Positions 51,966 through 61,583 of a stretch of 64,000 nucleotides of DNA are shown here, in pieces. This stretch comes from Prorocentrum cordatum (taxonomy: Eukaryota > Sar > Dinophyceae > Prorocentrales > Prorocentraceae), in assembly GCA_963575745.1 (NCBI GenBank), contig CAUYUJ010000958.1:497501-561500 (forward strand). Direction: 5' to 3'. Within the stretch, counting starts at the first letter, position 1. Each line of letters starts with the position of its first letter. The notes beneath the pieces were generated by a model that worked only from the letters and a program-made list of their open reading frames with translations, did no database searches and had not been told where the DNA came from. Both the position numbers and the translations under genes were made by a program.

Positions 51966-52500
51966 ATCGGCAGGGAAAACAAGACATATTTCGGCATGCG
52001 AGCGCGACGACGCGCGCGTGTGCACTTTGTCCCGCTTTTTGCGAAAAGGATTTTGGCACTTTGTGTTTTGTGGTAAACGAGTGCGCGCGCATGTTTGTTT
52101 TTGCACATGATGGCGGGGGGTGGGCGAAACCGGCCTGGCTGGGATAGTATGAGTGCACAGGTCGAATGGACATTGGGTCAGAACCACCAGTGTTTCCGGT
52201 GAGGAAGTCCAGGGGGGGAGTTTTTTTTTTGTTTTTGAAAGAGTTATATATACACATACAAACGCACCTGCATATACCTCTACACAACTCAATCAATATA
52301 CGTGTATACTGCGCAAGCTATGTTGGGAACGAAAACATTGCCGTTGGTGAGACCTGTTCGTTCAAATTACGTGGTGCAATCCAACGGCGGCGACGGGCGG
52401 CGAATAAACGGCGACGAAACCGCGACGTGGACCACATAGCCGCCACACCGACCATACGGCCCAGTTCCTAGAGGACATGTAAGAGCACTGCTAAGGGAAC
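51966..52500. other. intronic, no gene seen; short TGGTGCAA/TA repeat at 52240-52370
   Basis: A T-rich run (52220-52230), TATATATACACATAC and TACGTGGTGCAATCC echo the minisatellite composite of 45.5 and 50.7 kb. Confidence 0.4.
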
Positions 52501-52640
52501 ATCTCGAAGGTCCGCGCGGATTTTTCGGCTCGGCGCTGGGCCCCCTGGCGGCGCCTCCGGCGCCGTCGTTGGCGCGCTCCGCGCGCCAGGGAGGGGGGTC
52601 CAGCTCCGATCCGAGACATCCGCGCGGACCACCGAGTTAT
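52501..52640. mobile_element. hairpin element family GGTCCGCGCGG, copy 3
   Basis: Arms GGTCCGCGCGGAT (52509-52521) and ATCCGCGCGGACC (52618-52630) are perfect inverted repeats. They extend inward to CGGCGCTGG / CCAGCTCCG with mismatches. The loop is GGCGCC-rich as in the 31.6-kb element. Confidence 0.7.
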
Positions 52641-52756
52641 CATGCTTTGTGGTGATTTCTCTGGTTTCCGATGCATTCTGGGGGTCCGCCGCTATTTGAT
52701 GTCGCTCAAATCTTGAGTGATGTGGGAGGAGGCTCACTAACCACGCTCTGACGGGG

Positions 52757-54150
52757 GTGGTCTCGTACCTTACAAGGTGCCCGCAGGTGCCAGCGTATCC
52801 CGCGTGCCCCACTCGCTCCCTCGCGTGCGGGGCTCATGAGCCGTGCCCTGGGTGCTCGCTGCAGTGCCCTGCCATCCCTCCGTGCGCGGAGGTGGGGCCT
52901 GCGGTCTGCCCGGCGCCTGACCGTTGCCCCGCGCCCGCTTGCCCGGCGTGCGCGGCGCGCGCGGCGCCACAGCACGCGGTGGCGGCTTCGGTGCCCGAGG
53001 CAGCGGCCCCCTCGGCGGCTGCGGCGGTGACGGTCGACGTCGTGCTCGACAACCGCGCGCTTGCCTCGGGCTTGGTGGGCGGCGCGCTCGGCTTGCTGCT
53101 CGCGGCGGCCTGCGGGTGCCGCTGCGCGGCGGTGCGCCGTGACGCTCGCCCTCGCAGCCGGAGCCTTGCTGGTTTTTTGGCGATGGCGGCGGCTGCGACG
53201 ACACGGTGGGCATACGTGTTTTACGCAGGCGAGGTGGTGTGGCACCAGCATTTGAATCTGGGGCGGGTGGCATTGTCAGAGGCTGATCGTGTCATCTGGA
53301 CCGCGGATGGCGACCTGTACGTTGTGGCCCTCGCCAAGAATGCCGATGTGCAGGCGGCGCGCTTCGGAGCCTTCGACCAGCCGCCGCCGGTCATACCGCC
53401 CAACCATGTGCATCGGTTTCGGGCGGAACGGACGACGCCGAGCTGGCCCAGCTCACCGCGGAGGTGGAGCAGATCGCCGGTGCGGAGTGTCGTGCCCGCG
53501 TTCTGGCGGTCGGCAACGTCGGGCTGCCAGCGAACTTGCGCTCGCTGGTGGCTCCAGGAGGTGGTGTGGCTGTTGTTTTTGTGGCGCCTGTCGACCTGGC
53601 GCTCGGGTTGTTGCGGGGCGCGGCGCCTGCGGGCTTGGCCGTTGGCGAGGCTGATCCTGCTGGCTCAGGAGGGGAAGCAACGCAGACACAACTTATCGTC
53701 GATTCCCCCAACAAGTGGAACATATGGGAAGTGGGGGGGAGACAAAAACACATAAGATATTGGAAATGCTGTGAGTATTTATTTGTATGTCCCATGGCCC
53801 CTTCACTGGTGTATGGCGTGCGGCTGCCTACGAGGGTGGCTATCGCATTGGCGAGGAGGTCCCGGGCCACTTTCCCACCGCGGCCCGCGCGCAGTGCCGT
53901 GACATCCAAGTCTTGCCCTGCCCGACGGCCAGGGTTCTTCGTGGAGCCGATGCCGCCCGTAGCGCTTGAGGGCTTCCTCAGGAAGGCGGTGGACGCCGAC
54001 GCGAGGATCTTGCCCATCGCGCGCGACGCCCAGGGCCGCAGGGACGTCCCTTGGCACAAGATGGCCGAGGTGACGCGTCAGGAGGATTCCGGATATGACT
54101 GGACGTTGCCTGGGCCGAGGACTGTTGCGCGGTGCGTGAATTATCCGTAA
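52757..54150 (+). pseudogene. DIRS-like element gag ORF, interrupted
   Basis: Three blocks read as one protein. Block 1 is Cys/Pro-rich, then a hydrophobic segment (ASGLVGGALGLLLAAACG, about 53056), then WAYVFYAGEVVWHQHLNLGR, DRVIWTADGDLYVVALAKN and PPPVIPPNHVHRF. After a frameshift near 53415, block 2 gives LAQLTAEVEQIAGAECRARV and VAPGGGVAVVFVAPVDLALG, up to the 162-bp repeat at 53665. After that insertion block 3 gives LEGFLRKAVDADARILPIAR, DVPWHKMAEVTRQEDSGYDW and TLPGPRTVARCVNYP, with stop at about 54148. The end pattern 'D-A-R-x-L ... W-x-x-x-x-x-E ... D-W ... G-P' recurs in the capsid-like ORF ahead of RT in dinoflagellate DIRS-type elements. It is inactivated by a frameshift and an insertion. 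Confidence 0.5.
53665..53805 (+). mobile_element. 162-bp family repeat, copy 4, inserted in gag-like ORF
   Basis: Begins TCAGGAGGGGAAG and ends GGCCCCTTCA. It contains ATATGGGAAGTGGGGGGG and TATTTATTTGTATGTCCC. The flanks CTGGC (53660-53664) and CTGGT (53806-53810) are a probable 5-bp target duplication with one change. It is shorter (141 bp) because one internal sub-repeat is degenerate. Protein similarity to gag resumes on the far side. Confidence 0.75.
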
Positions 54151-54294
54151 GGGCTTCGCCCCTTGCCGCCGGCCCCCTCTCTCGGAGAATGGGCCATGGA
54201 AGAGCTAAGTCATGAGGCCTTGGCGCTGTCGTGAAGCAGTATCGAAACTTCATGCGAAGCCGATTCGCAATCAGCAAAACCAACTGATCACAAG

Positions 54295-54420
54295 AGGGGT
54301 TACCACACCTGGCGATTGGTAAGACGTGTATGGTTTACGGGCTTGGTTACCACACCTTGCGATTAAAGGGCCGAGGGAGTTCTCGCAGTTTGGGTTACCA
54401 CGCCTTGCGATGGATGTGCG
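54295..54420 (+). repeat. GGTTACCACACCTTGCGAT repeats, 3 copies
   Basis: GGTTACCACACCTGGCGAT (54298), GGTTACCACACCTTGCGAT (54345) and GGTTACCACGCCTTGCGAT (54393), spaced about 48 bp. They lead directly into the 73-bp array. Confidence 0.85.
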
Positions 54421-54423
54421 TGA

Positions 54424-55155
54424 AGGGTGGCACCGAATTTCAGAAATGTGGCAAATCCCCTGTGTTTTTTGACCCTGACCCCGCGGATCTGCGTGAATGG
54501 TGGCACCGAATTTCAGACATGTGGCAAAACCCTTGTGTTTTTTGACCCTGATCCCGCGGATCTGCGTAAGGGGTGGCACCGAATTTCAGAAATGTGGCAC
54601 ATCCTATGTGTTTTTGGACCCTGATCCCGCGGATCTGCGTAAGGGGTGGCGCCGATTTTCCGAAATGTGGCAAATCCTAAGTGTTTTTGGACCCTGACCC
54701 TGCGGATCTGCGTAAGGGGTGGCGCCGATTTTCCGAAATGTGGCAAATCCTATGTGTTTTTGGACCCTGACCCTGCGGATCTGCGTAAGGGGTGGCACCG
54801 AATTTCAGAAATGTGGCACATCCTATATGTTTTTGGACCCTGATCCCGCGGATCTGCGTAAGGGGTGGTACCGAATTTTAGAAATGTGGCACATCCTATG
54901 TGTTTTTGGGCCCTGATCCCGCGGATCTGCGTAAGGGGTGGCGCCGAATTTCAGAAATGTGGCAAATCCTCTGTGTTTTTGTGGCCCCGCGGATCTGCAC
55001 GAGGGGTGGCACCGATTTTCCGAAATGTGGCAAATCCCTTGTGTTTTTGGACCCTGACCCCGCGGATCTGCGTGAGGGGTGGCACCGAATTTCAGAAATG
55101 TGGCAAATCCTTTGTGTTTTTGGACCCTGACCCCGCCGATCTGTGTGAGGGGTGT
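54424..55155 (+). repeat. 73-bp tandem array, ~10 copies
   Basis: Units begin at 54427, 54500, 54573, 54646, 54719, 54792, 54865, 54938, 55006 (the preceding unit is 5 bp short) and 55079. Unit content: GTGGCACCGAATTTCAGAAA, TGTGGCAAATCC, TGTGTTTTTGGACCCTGA, CCCCGCGGATCTGCGTAAGG. The period is not a multiple of three, so the ORF ladder of 65-115 codons across it is an artefact. It lies between the gag-like ORF and RT of the DIRS-like element. Confidence 0.92.
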
Positions 55156-56425
55156 CGATTTCGAGCCCCCCCCAGCAATTCAGACAACGCGCCCAGGGGG
55201 TGCTAAAATGCTGGTTTGGGCCTCCCCCCCCTCGCGCGGTCAATCAACTAGTTACAGTAACCAGTCATAAGCAGAACTGTGACACTGGAAACTACAAGCT
55301 ACAACTGGTACAGGAAACTGCGAATCCCGCGCCTACAGCCTGGTGGCCCCACAAGGGGGCCGGCGGATTTGCAGCGGGGCGGCTGCGGCATAGAAGGCCA
55401 TCGCAAGCCCTTCCGCCAGATCTGTAAGTTGGGCACCGCAGATTGGGGTGTCCAAGAGCACTGCCAGCTCTGCCGTGCCAGGACTACCTGAATGGCGCGA
55501 GTATAATCAGCATCGAAATGAAGTTCAGGAGGCTCGATACCATAGATGTCGTACGCTGGGACAAGGCCGAGGATGCCGAGAGCATAGGCGTCGGCGGCAA
55601 GATGAGTCTGGAAGAGCAGGCGGCTTCTTCGGAGGCGTCTCGTTCGACGCATTCGGCGATGGTGTCGCCAGATCTCGTTGAGCACGTTCGCAGCGACGTC
55701 GAAGGGGGGGCTAGGCCGCGCAAGAGTCTGCGCCTGGTCCGCGAGGCGCGGGAGTCCACGCGCAAGAATGGCTGGGCCGGGCGCCCGCGTTGGCTTCGGA
55801 GGGGGGGCCGGCGCGGATGCAGCGCCTCTCAATCTGGGCATCCGTCGTGGGCCTGCCCGCGCTTGCGACGTCCGCGAATTTGGAAGACTTCGGCCCGGGG
55901 GCATCCTGCCGCCGCCGCGCCTGTTCGCCATGGGGCCAGTGGATGCGGCTGCAGCTGCAGCGCTCGCCAGAGGCGCTCTGCGGAGGCTTGGTCAGAGGAG
56001 GGCTGTCTGAAACGATGTGCTTCGTGCTGTGGACTCGCTTGAGTGGCTTCATGATCCATCTCGTACATGTGGTCGCGACCGCCCTTCAAGGTATGTGGGC
56101 CAATTGTTCGCTCAGAGCGAGTGCCGCGCTCGCGCTGACGAGTCTGCGCGGTAGCTTGGCCCTCTGCCCTCGTCGGCCCCCCCCGCAGAAGCGCTTGCGG
56201 GCTTCGCGCGGCCGGGGGCGCCTGCGATGCCGAGCAGTCGCCCCCCGGGAGCTGCGACCCCGCGCCCGCCCTCGTTGCGTGATGTCAACTCGGCGCCCGC
56301 GCCCCGGGCAGAAGTGCCGGGGGGGGGGGGGCGGGCGAGCCGAGGTCGAGCAGTTCGTGCTGCGCGTGCTTGATTCGAGCGAGGCTGCCGCGCGTGTTCG
56401 GCGTAGCCCAGTGCCTGCGCCTCGC
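55156..56425. other. DIRS-like element interior, no firm ORF
   Basis: The N-terminal part of RT or a linker is expected here. A 210-codon frame on the - strand (55299-55931, with THLAADAYALGILGLVPAYD and PPELHFDADYTRAIQVVLAR) looks protein-like but is not recognised. It could be part of a separate insertion. Confidence 0.3.
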
Positions 56426-56429
56426 TCTG

Positions 56430-57065
56430 ACCCTCTTCGCCGAGATCAGCGGCGCTGGCCCCCCAGTCTTGTAGTGTTACTGCGCGGGCGGCACCTCGTC
56501 GACTTCCGCCGGGGGGGTGGCGCGAAGGCCGAGATCTTCTTCGTCGAGAAGTAAGGTGGCTGACTTCGCATGGTCACCGTGCCGTCCTGGAGGGCGCCTT
56601 CTGCCGCCTGGAACTGCCGGAGTAGTTGCGCTCGTTCTTCGCCCTCGGGCCCGTCCGCGCAGGCGCCCTTGGCATCGCGCGCCGTGTAGGTGCTGGCGTG
56701 AGGGCTTCCGCCAGGCTCTGCCAGCGCCTGGGGGTTGTGCCCATGGGCTGGTCTTGGGCCACGTGGTGGTGCCAGTCTGTGATGAAGCGCGCTGCTGAGG
56801 CCGCCCGTCTCCGCGATGGTCGCCCAGCGCCGCCGCTGGATCGTGCCCGCCGCCTGGAGTGCGTCGACAAGTTCGCCGGCGTCGGCTGCGGGGCGGGCGC
56901 GGCGCGTTGCGCTGTGGCCCGCGCCATGGCGGAGCTGGGGCGGCGTGGGCTCATCGCGACCCACGAGGCGCACCTCGGCGGCGACGAGGGCGAGGTGCGC
57001 GGCGTGGGGCTTGTCCGTCACCTCGGCTGGCCGCCTCTCCGCGTCTGCCGCGCGGCCGGGGCGCG
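56430..57065 (+). pseudogene. reverse transcriptase domain, DIRS-like
   Basis: The N-terminal RT block in one frame is SDPLRRDQRRWPPSLVVLLR, GRHLVDFRRGGGAKAEIFFV, EK (to 56554). Then, in another frame, VVPMGWSWATWWCQSVMKRA (about 56728), followed 27 residues later by LECVDKFAGVGCGAGA (Cys at 56860-56862) and LIATHEAHLGGDEGEVRGVG and GWPPLRV. 'P-M-G-W-S-W-A' and the following x-V-D-x-F are RT motifs B and C; the YVDN expected of dinoflagellate DIRS-type RTs here reads CVDK. Part of the palm between (motif A) is not recognisable. Frameshifts make it non-functional. Confidence 0.6.
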
Positions 57066-57139
57066 CGCGGGCTGCCGCGGCGCGGCTGGGCCAGTGGCCG
57101 CGACGTCGAGCGGGCGCAGGGGCGTGTCATCTTCTCGCT

Positions 57140-57860
57140 CGCCGCGAGGGCCTCAGCATCTTCGAGTCTTGCTTCCGCTTTGTCCAGAAGTGCTGCCGCC
57201 GTGAGGCGCCGCTCTGGTCTCAGGTTAGGCGGGGGCTCATGGCCTGGAGTGGCGTCTCCCCTTTACTGCGGCGTGATCGTCGTGCTCAGTCGGCCGCGTG
57301 GGCGCTTCCCCCCTTGAGTTGGGCGCCTGCGACGCCGAGTGAGAAGCGGCCGCTGTTTGGGTGGTCGGTCGTCATAGTGAGAGGTGGCGCCATGGCAGGG
57401 CAGAGCGCCTGGCTCCTCGCCCGCGAGCCCTTGCCGCTGTGCGCGCGGCCGACGGGGCCGACGGGGCTGCGGTCAAACGACGGCCGGCCTGTCGGCCCGC
57501 CCGTCGAGCGGGAGTTGCTTGCTTTCCCTAAGGTGCCGAAGATTAGCGTGGCGAGGTCTCGGCGGCGCACTGCAGGACGTCGCAGGTGGGATCGCCTTGA
57601 GGGGGCGCCTGCCCTGGGGGCTCGCGCGGTTCCTTACCGCGTGCTGTGTCCTCTGCGGGCGTCTCGGAGACGCGCGGGGAGGTTGCTCGCTCGGGGGGGC
57701 CTTCTCGCGTCGGTTTCCGCTGCTTCGAGGATGCGAGCCCGCGCTCGCGCCGTGCCGGGCACCGCGCGTCGCTCTTTGGCGTCGGGAAGGTCGCCCTGCA
57801 TTCGCCGAGTCCCTTCCGAGTGCCGGCGTAGCTGATGGCCCATCCCAGCCGTCTCCGATA
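57140..57860 (+). pseudogene. RNase H region of the DIRS-like element
   Basis: After the RT comes GLSIFESCFRFVQKCCRREA and PLWSQVRRGLMAWSGVSPLL (57153-57270), the connection block. Then VERELLAFPKVPKI, RRWDRLEGAPALGARAVPYR, LRASRRRAGRLLARGGLLAS, ASGRSPCIRRVPSECRRS, and, shifted one frame, VADGPSQPS (57829). It follows the RNase H pattern 'E-A-R-A ... L-L-L-G-D-S-M ... W-V-P-S-E-W-N-x-A-D-x-P-S-R', with E to G and GDS to GGL substitutions at catalytic positions and a frame change before the ADGPS motif. Confidence 0.55.
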
Positions 57861-58049
57861 GTCCTGAAGGAAGGCCCCGACAAGTCGTCCGAGCACGCGC
57901 CCGTCCAGGAGCCCTTTTCAGGAAGACCGGCGCGCGCGTGCGCGGGGACATAGGGCGCCGGCTGCGCGGGGGGGGGGCGGCGAGCGCGGCGGAGAGCACG
58001 ATCGTGGGCAGCGCGGAGGTGGGGGCACCATCGCGCACGAACGGCAGTG

Positions 58050-59480
58050 GTGCATCACTTTCACGCTGACGCACTGGAGGAGCGTGAGCACTTACCGCGC
58101 CACAGCCCAGAGGTCGAGTGGCGCGGGGGAGCCCGGGGGGTCTCGCTGGATCCCGAGTTCCCTCGCGGCTCGAGAGAGCATCGTATCTGTCCATGTGTTG
58201 CCGTCCACCTTCGTCTTCGCAGTCGCAGCGCTGCAGTCAGGCATGGGCTCTCAGCTCCTCCAGGGCTATCCTTGCAAGCGACCCTCGGCAGCTCGGGGCG
58301 GGCGAGGGAGTGGCTGCGCCTGCGCTGGGTCGCTCTGCTCGCGACCCCAGCTCGGATCGGACATGGCGCCCCCCCCTGTCCTCCGTGCCTCGCCCGGGGG
58401 CCGCCGGGGCTCGAGCGCGCGGCCGATCGCGCAGCAGCGGGCGCGGCTGATCGAGCAGCTCGCAGGGGTGGCCGCGCCCGGCGCGGCGTCGGCGAGGGCG
58501 CAGGCTGGTCGCCAGGCTTGCGTCGGCATGCTGAAGGGCTTTGACACCTGGGCGGGCTAGCGCCGTCGCTCGTCCGTGGGGCCGACCCTGCTGGGAAAGG
58601 CTGCGCGCAACTACGTCGGTCACGTCTTCGACCAGGGCCACCGCCAGACCTGCACCAACGTCGCGATGGCGGCAGTGGCGCGGCGGGGCCCGCGCTTCGC
58701 CGGGGCGGGCCCCATTCGACCCCCCTGGCGAAGCAGGCGGCCAAAGGGTGGCGCAACCTCGCGCCGCGGGGCAGTCGCGTGGCCCTGCCCTGCGAGGTCG
58801 TCGCCTGGGTTGTGAATTATCTGTCGCGTCAGCGCAGCACCCTGGTAGCCTTTGCGATCTGGCTCCTCTTCGAGATCTACGGCCGCCCCGGAAAAATCCA
58901 CGGGTTGCGACTGCAGTGACGCTGCGCCGCCGACCGTGGCGGCGTCGGGCGCGCGGCGCTTCGTCTCGGTGACGTCCCATGCCCAGGAGGTCGGCGTCGC
59001 CTCGAAGGCGAGTTCGACGCCTCGGTGCGGCTGGGCCTCGACAGGCAGACGTGGCCGGCAGCAGGCCTGCTGGCGATGGCGGTTGCGCGCCGCCGAGGGG
59101 GCGCCCCTGCCGCGGCGCCGCTCGTCGCCGCGACCCAGCGCGAGGCGGCGAACGCGCGGCGCCAGGCGGTGCGCGCCCTGGGGCTGGCGAAGCCCGGGGC
59201 CCGCCACGTCTGCCAGCTTCGCCACTCGGGGCGCGGCCGCGACTGCGCGGCGGCTCCGCGCGACCTCGGGCAGATCCGGCGGTGGGGCCGCTGGAAGTCA
59301 TGGAGTTCCGCGCGGAGGTGCGAGAAAGGAGGGCGGCTGACCGAGCAGCCGTGCAAGCTGCCCGTCGCGCAGCGCCGCCGCGCCGAGGCCTGCGCCCCGA
59401 GCCTGAGCCAGTCGCGCTGCGCCTGCCTCCGCCCGTCCGGCCAGCGCGCCCAGCCCGCTGGCAACTCTTGATCATCTCTC
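58050..59480 (+). pseudogene. tyrosine recombinase of the DIRS-like element (Tyr replaced by Cys)
   Basis: The core-binding part is only partial (EERSVSTYRATAQR near 58078, FLQGYPCKR-like frames near 58256). The catalytic domain is clearer. LAKQAAKGWRNLAPRGSRVA, LPCEVVAWVVNYLSRQRSTL and VAFAIWLLFEIYGRPGKIHG run to a TGA at 58918. Shifted, EGEFDASVRLGLDRQTWPAA follows. Then RRQAVRALGLAKPGARHVCQ, LRHSGRGRDCAAAPRDLGQI, RRWGRWKSWSSARRCEKGGR and LTEQ. The box 'Q-L-R-H' with the later 'G-R-W' is kept, but the nucleophile, normally Tyr in 'V-R-R-Y-E-K', is Cys (TGC at 59319-59321). At least two frameshifts and one stop. Confidence 0.65.
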
Positions 59481-60359
59481 GGGCTCGGGAGGTTTCGCGA
59501 GAGTTGTTGCCCAGTTAGGCATGCCCGTGCGGATGTGGGATGCCGCGCGTGGCGGAAAATATGATCTCTCGCGCCCTTGCAATCGTTCGCTGGTTATTTC
59601 GTGGGTTTGGTCGGGTCGACTCAGCTGGTTAGGTTGGCACGCTGGCGTTACCTGCGATGCCCCCGCTCAGTGCCGCGACCATGGGGTCGGCGCGGCTCCT
59701 GTTCGCTCTGATATCCACCTCCTTTGTTTGCCCAGCCTCGAACCTCATATGCAGGCGATCGTTGATGTGTACAATCTGATGAACAGTTTCGTCGCCATAC
59801 TTACGGTTTCAAGTTTGGGACCACGCGAATCCCCCTGAGCGTTGAGAACCCGAAGATGTCCAAATTATTGTTGCTCCCCCGCTTTCAAGCTTTGGCGCGC
59901 CGCCGCGCTGTTTCCAGTCGGGAACGCATTGGAAGGAAGATGCGGGGCTCATGTTTGGAGACCTTGATGCAGGACCGTTTCGGGATTCTCTGTGAATGGG
60001 CTTCAGACGAGTGCTTGGTTTTCGCGCTCCAAGAGCTCCAGGGCGTCTTGCCCCAGTGCGGGCTTAAAACAAAGCATGGGGCCGAGTATCCACGTAATGT
60101 TTTCGTTGCTCTCGCACGTCTCTTCCACAATGCTGAAGTAAGAGCCAGTTTTTTTCCGGCGTTGCCAGCGTGTTCAACAACATCGGGGGCATCTCTGGCG
60201 ATTTTGCCTTAGGGGCGACTTCGCCCCTCGAGACTTGAGCGCGCCCGTGACTGGCGGCGGCCCCGACGGCAGGATCCTGCGCGTGCCCCGTGTCTTGCAG
60301 CTGTTTGGTTAAAAAAGAGCGCTGAGGATATGCTTTATGTCGTTGCTTGTTCCCCTAAG
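59481..60359. other. 3' part of intron 2, no gene seen
   Basis: AT-richer than its surroundings. No coding block is recognised until the splice acceptor at 60359. Confidence 0.5.
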
Positions 60360-60692
60360 GTCGAGAGCCACGCGCTTCTCGTGGCCATGAAGCACATCTT
60401 CGTAGTACTCCTGGCCTCCCTGTTGACCGGGGCCAACCTCGGCCCCACCTCGATGGTCGGCGTGGGCATCGCGAGCGTAGGGGTGCTGCTGTACACGGCG
60501 AGCCCCGGGCAGCCCGCGGCGGCTCACAAGGAGCTGCCGGCGGCCGAGGCGAGGCGGCTGCCCGCGACGGCGCCGTCGGAGAAGTCGGGCCTCGTGCCCC
60601 GTGAGCCGCCCGCCGAGCTCCCGCGCGTGCTGCACTGCGCCGTGCTCCTTGTGACCGCGCTGGGCTGCGCCTCGCCGGGGCTCGGCCTGTAG
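60360..60692 (+). CDS. TPT/nucleotide-sugar-type transporter, last exon
   Basis: Begins VESHALLVAMKHIFVVLLAS, LLTGANLGPTSMVGVGIASV, GVLLYTASPGQP: the final pair of transmembrane helices of a TPT-type carrier ('...G-x-x-P/G-T-x-x-x-x-G-x-x-I-A-x-x-G-V-x-L-Y-T'). A hydrophilic Ala/Glu-rich tail of about 60 residues and a short hydrophobic end follow; stop TAG at 60690-60692. It continues in phase 0 from the exon ending at 50119. The combined visible product is about 420 residues, the usual size range for this family. Confidence 0.85.
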   Translation, partial: VESHALLVAMKHIFVVLLASLLTGANLGPTSMVGVGIASVGVLLYTASPGQPAAAHKELPAAEARRLPATAPSEKSGLVPREPPAELPRVLHCAVLLVTALGCASPGLGL

Positions 60693-61580
60693 CGAGTGCA
60701 CCGCCGCGTCGTGGGCAGACGGCCGCCGCCGCCGCCTGCGGGCCTCAGGATGCCGCGCCCTCGTTCCCGGGGACCCCTCGAAAGCAACGACGCGGTGGGA
60801 ATGGGATCGGGGGGGGGCCATCGACCCCCAAATCGCCCATTCATCCCCCATATGGGCCCGATGCCCTGCCCCGCCGAGGAAGGTGCTGTGTCGCCATCGG
60901 GGGCCTATCGCAGATCCATCGGCGACGCACCGCCGACTCCAAATCAAATGTTTACCCCCCTGAGCCAGTCGCTCCCCCACCTTGATCGTCTCTCCTCACC
61001 CCCATTTCGTGTCGTCGTGAAGAGATTGCGACGGCAGGTGCTTGGCCGTGTTTGGGTTCCTTAATGGGCTCGCGCTCGGCCCCGAGAGGCCCTCCGAAAG
61101 CAGCTCAGGATGGAATTCGGGCCCACGGGCAGGGGGCGAGATTCAGCGCGCCAGAGACGTGGTCACAGCAAACGGGGGTACAGGTAACGCCGATTCCCAT
61201 GTCTGGCCGTGCTCTTGTTCCGGGGACATGGGCTCCGTAGACAGCGGCATTACGGGCTCACACCGAAAAACCCAGACTGCAGTTTAGCCGTGCTTCCGTC
61301 AAGGGGGGGCCCTGAAGGACCTTTGGCTGTCCACGTCAGCAGAGTCACAGGCTCGGGGGTCTGTGGTCGCGCCGCGGGCAGGCCCGCCCGCGCGGGCCTC
61401 ACGACCTCCCGAGGCCGTCCACCCTCCCGTCTCGCCCTGCGCCACGGGCCTGCGAAACGATCGCGCGAGGGCATGCTTTTGTCACACGCGAGAGGACACC
61501 AGAGCGGCCCCCCCCCTGCCCAGCCCCCTTCCCCACCGAGTACCGCTGGTACCCCTCCGCCCCCCCTCCCCTTCGGGGGA
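60693..61580. other. 3' flank of the transporter gene, no gene seen
   Basis: GC-rich with G/C runs. No coding block is recognised. No polyadenylation signal is assigned, since dinoflagellates lack a conserved AATAAA. Confidence 0.4.
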
Positions 61581-61583
61581 CGA

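Larger units (their letters stand above)
52757..59520 (+). mobile_element. DIRS-like tyrosine-recombinase retrotransposon, decayed, inside intron 2
   Basis: In order on the + strand: gag-like ORF (52757-54150), 73-bp tandem array (54424-55152), RT (56430-57060), RNase H (57140-57860), tyrosine recombinase (58050-59480). RT-RNaseH-YR is the DIRS order. The methyltransferase-like domain seen at 23.4 kb is not evident between RNase H and YR here. It has the same sense as the host gene. Terminal repeats were not identified, so the outer limits are approximate. Many frameshifts and substituted catalytic residues show it is dead. Confidence 0.6.
50120..60359 (+). other. intron 2 of the transporter gene, ~10.2 kb
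   Basis: Donor CAG|GTCTGG and acceptor CCTAAG|GTC, phase 0. The join gives ILDCIQ-VESHALLVAMKHIF, which is the expected continuity of the last TPT helices. The intron contains two copies of a GATCGAT-bearing segmental duplication, minisatellites, a DIRS-like element with gag, RT, RNase H and tyrosine recombinase, and a 162-bp family insertion. No alternative exon is evident in between. A genomic break with exon C belonging to a paralogue is possible but less likely given the exact junction. Confidence 0.75.

Noticed and set aside
54424-55155. CRISPR-like array
   Set aside because: The 73-bp units are contiguous, without unique spacers, and the context is a eukaryotic intron.
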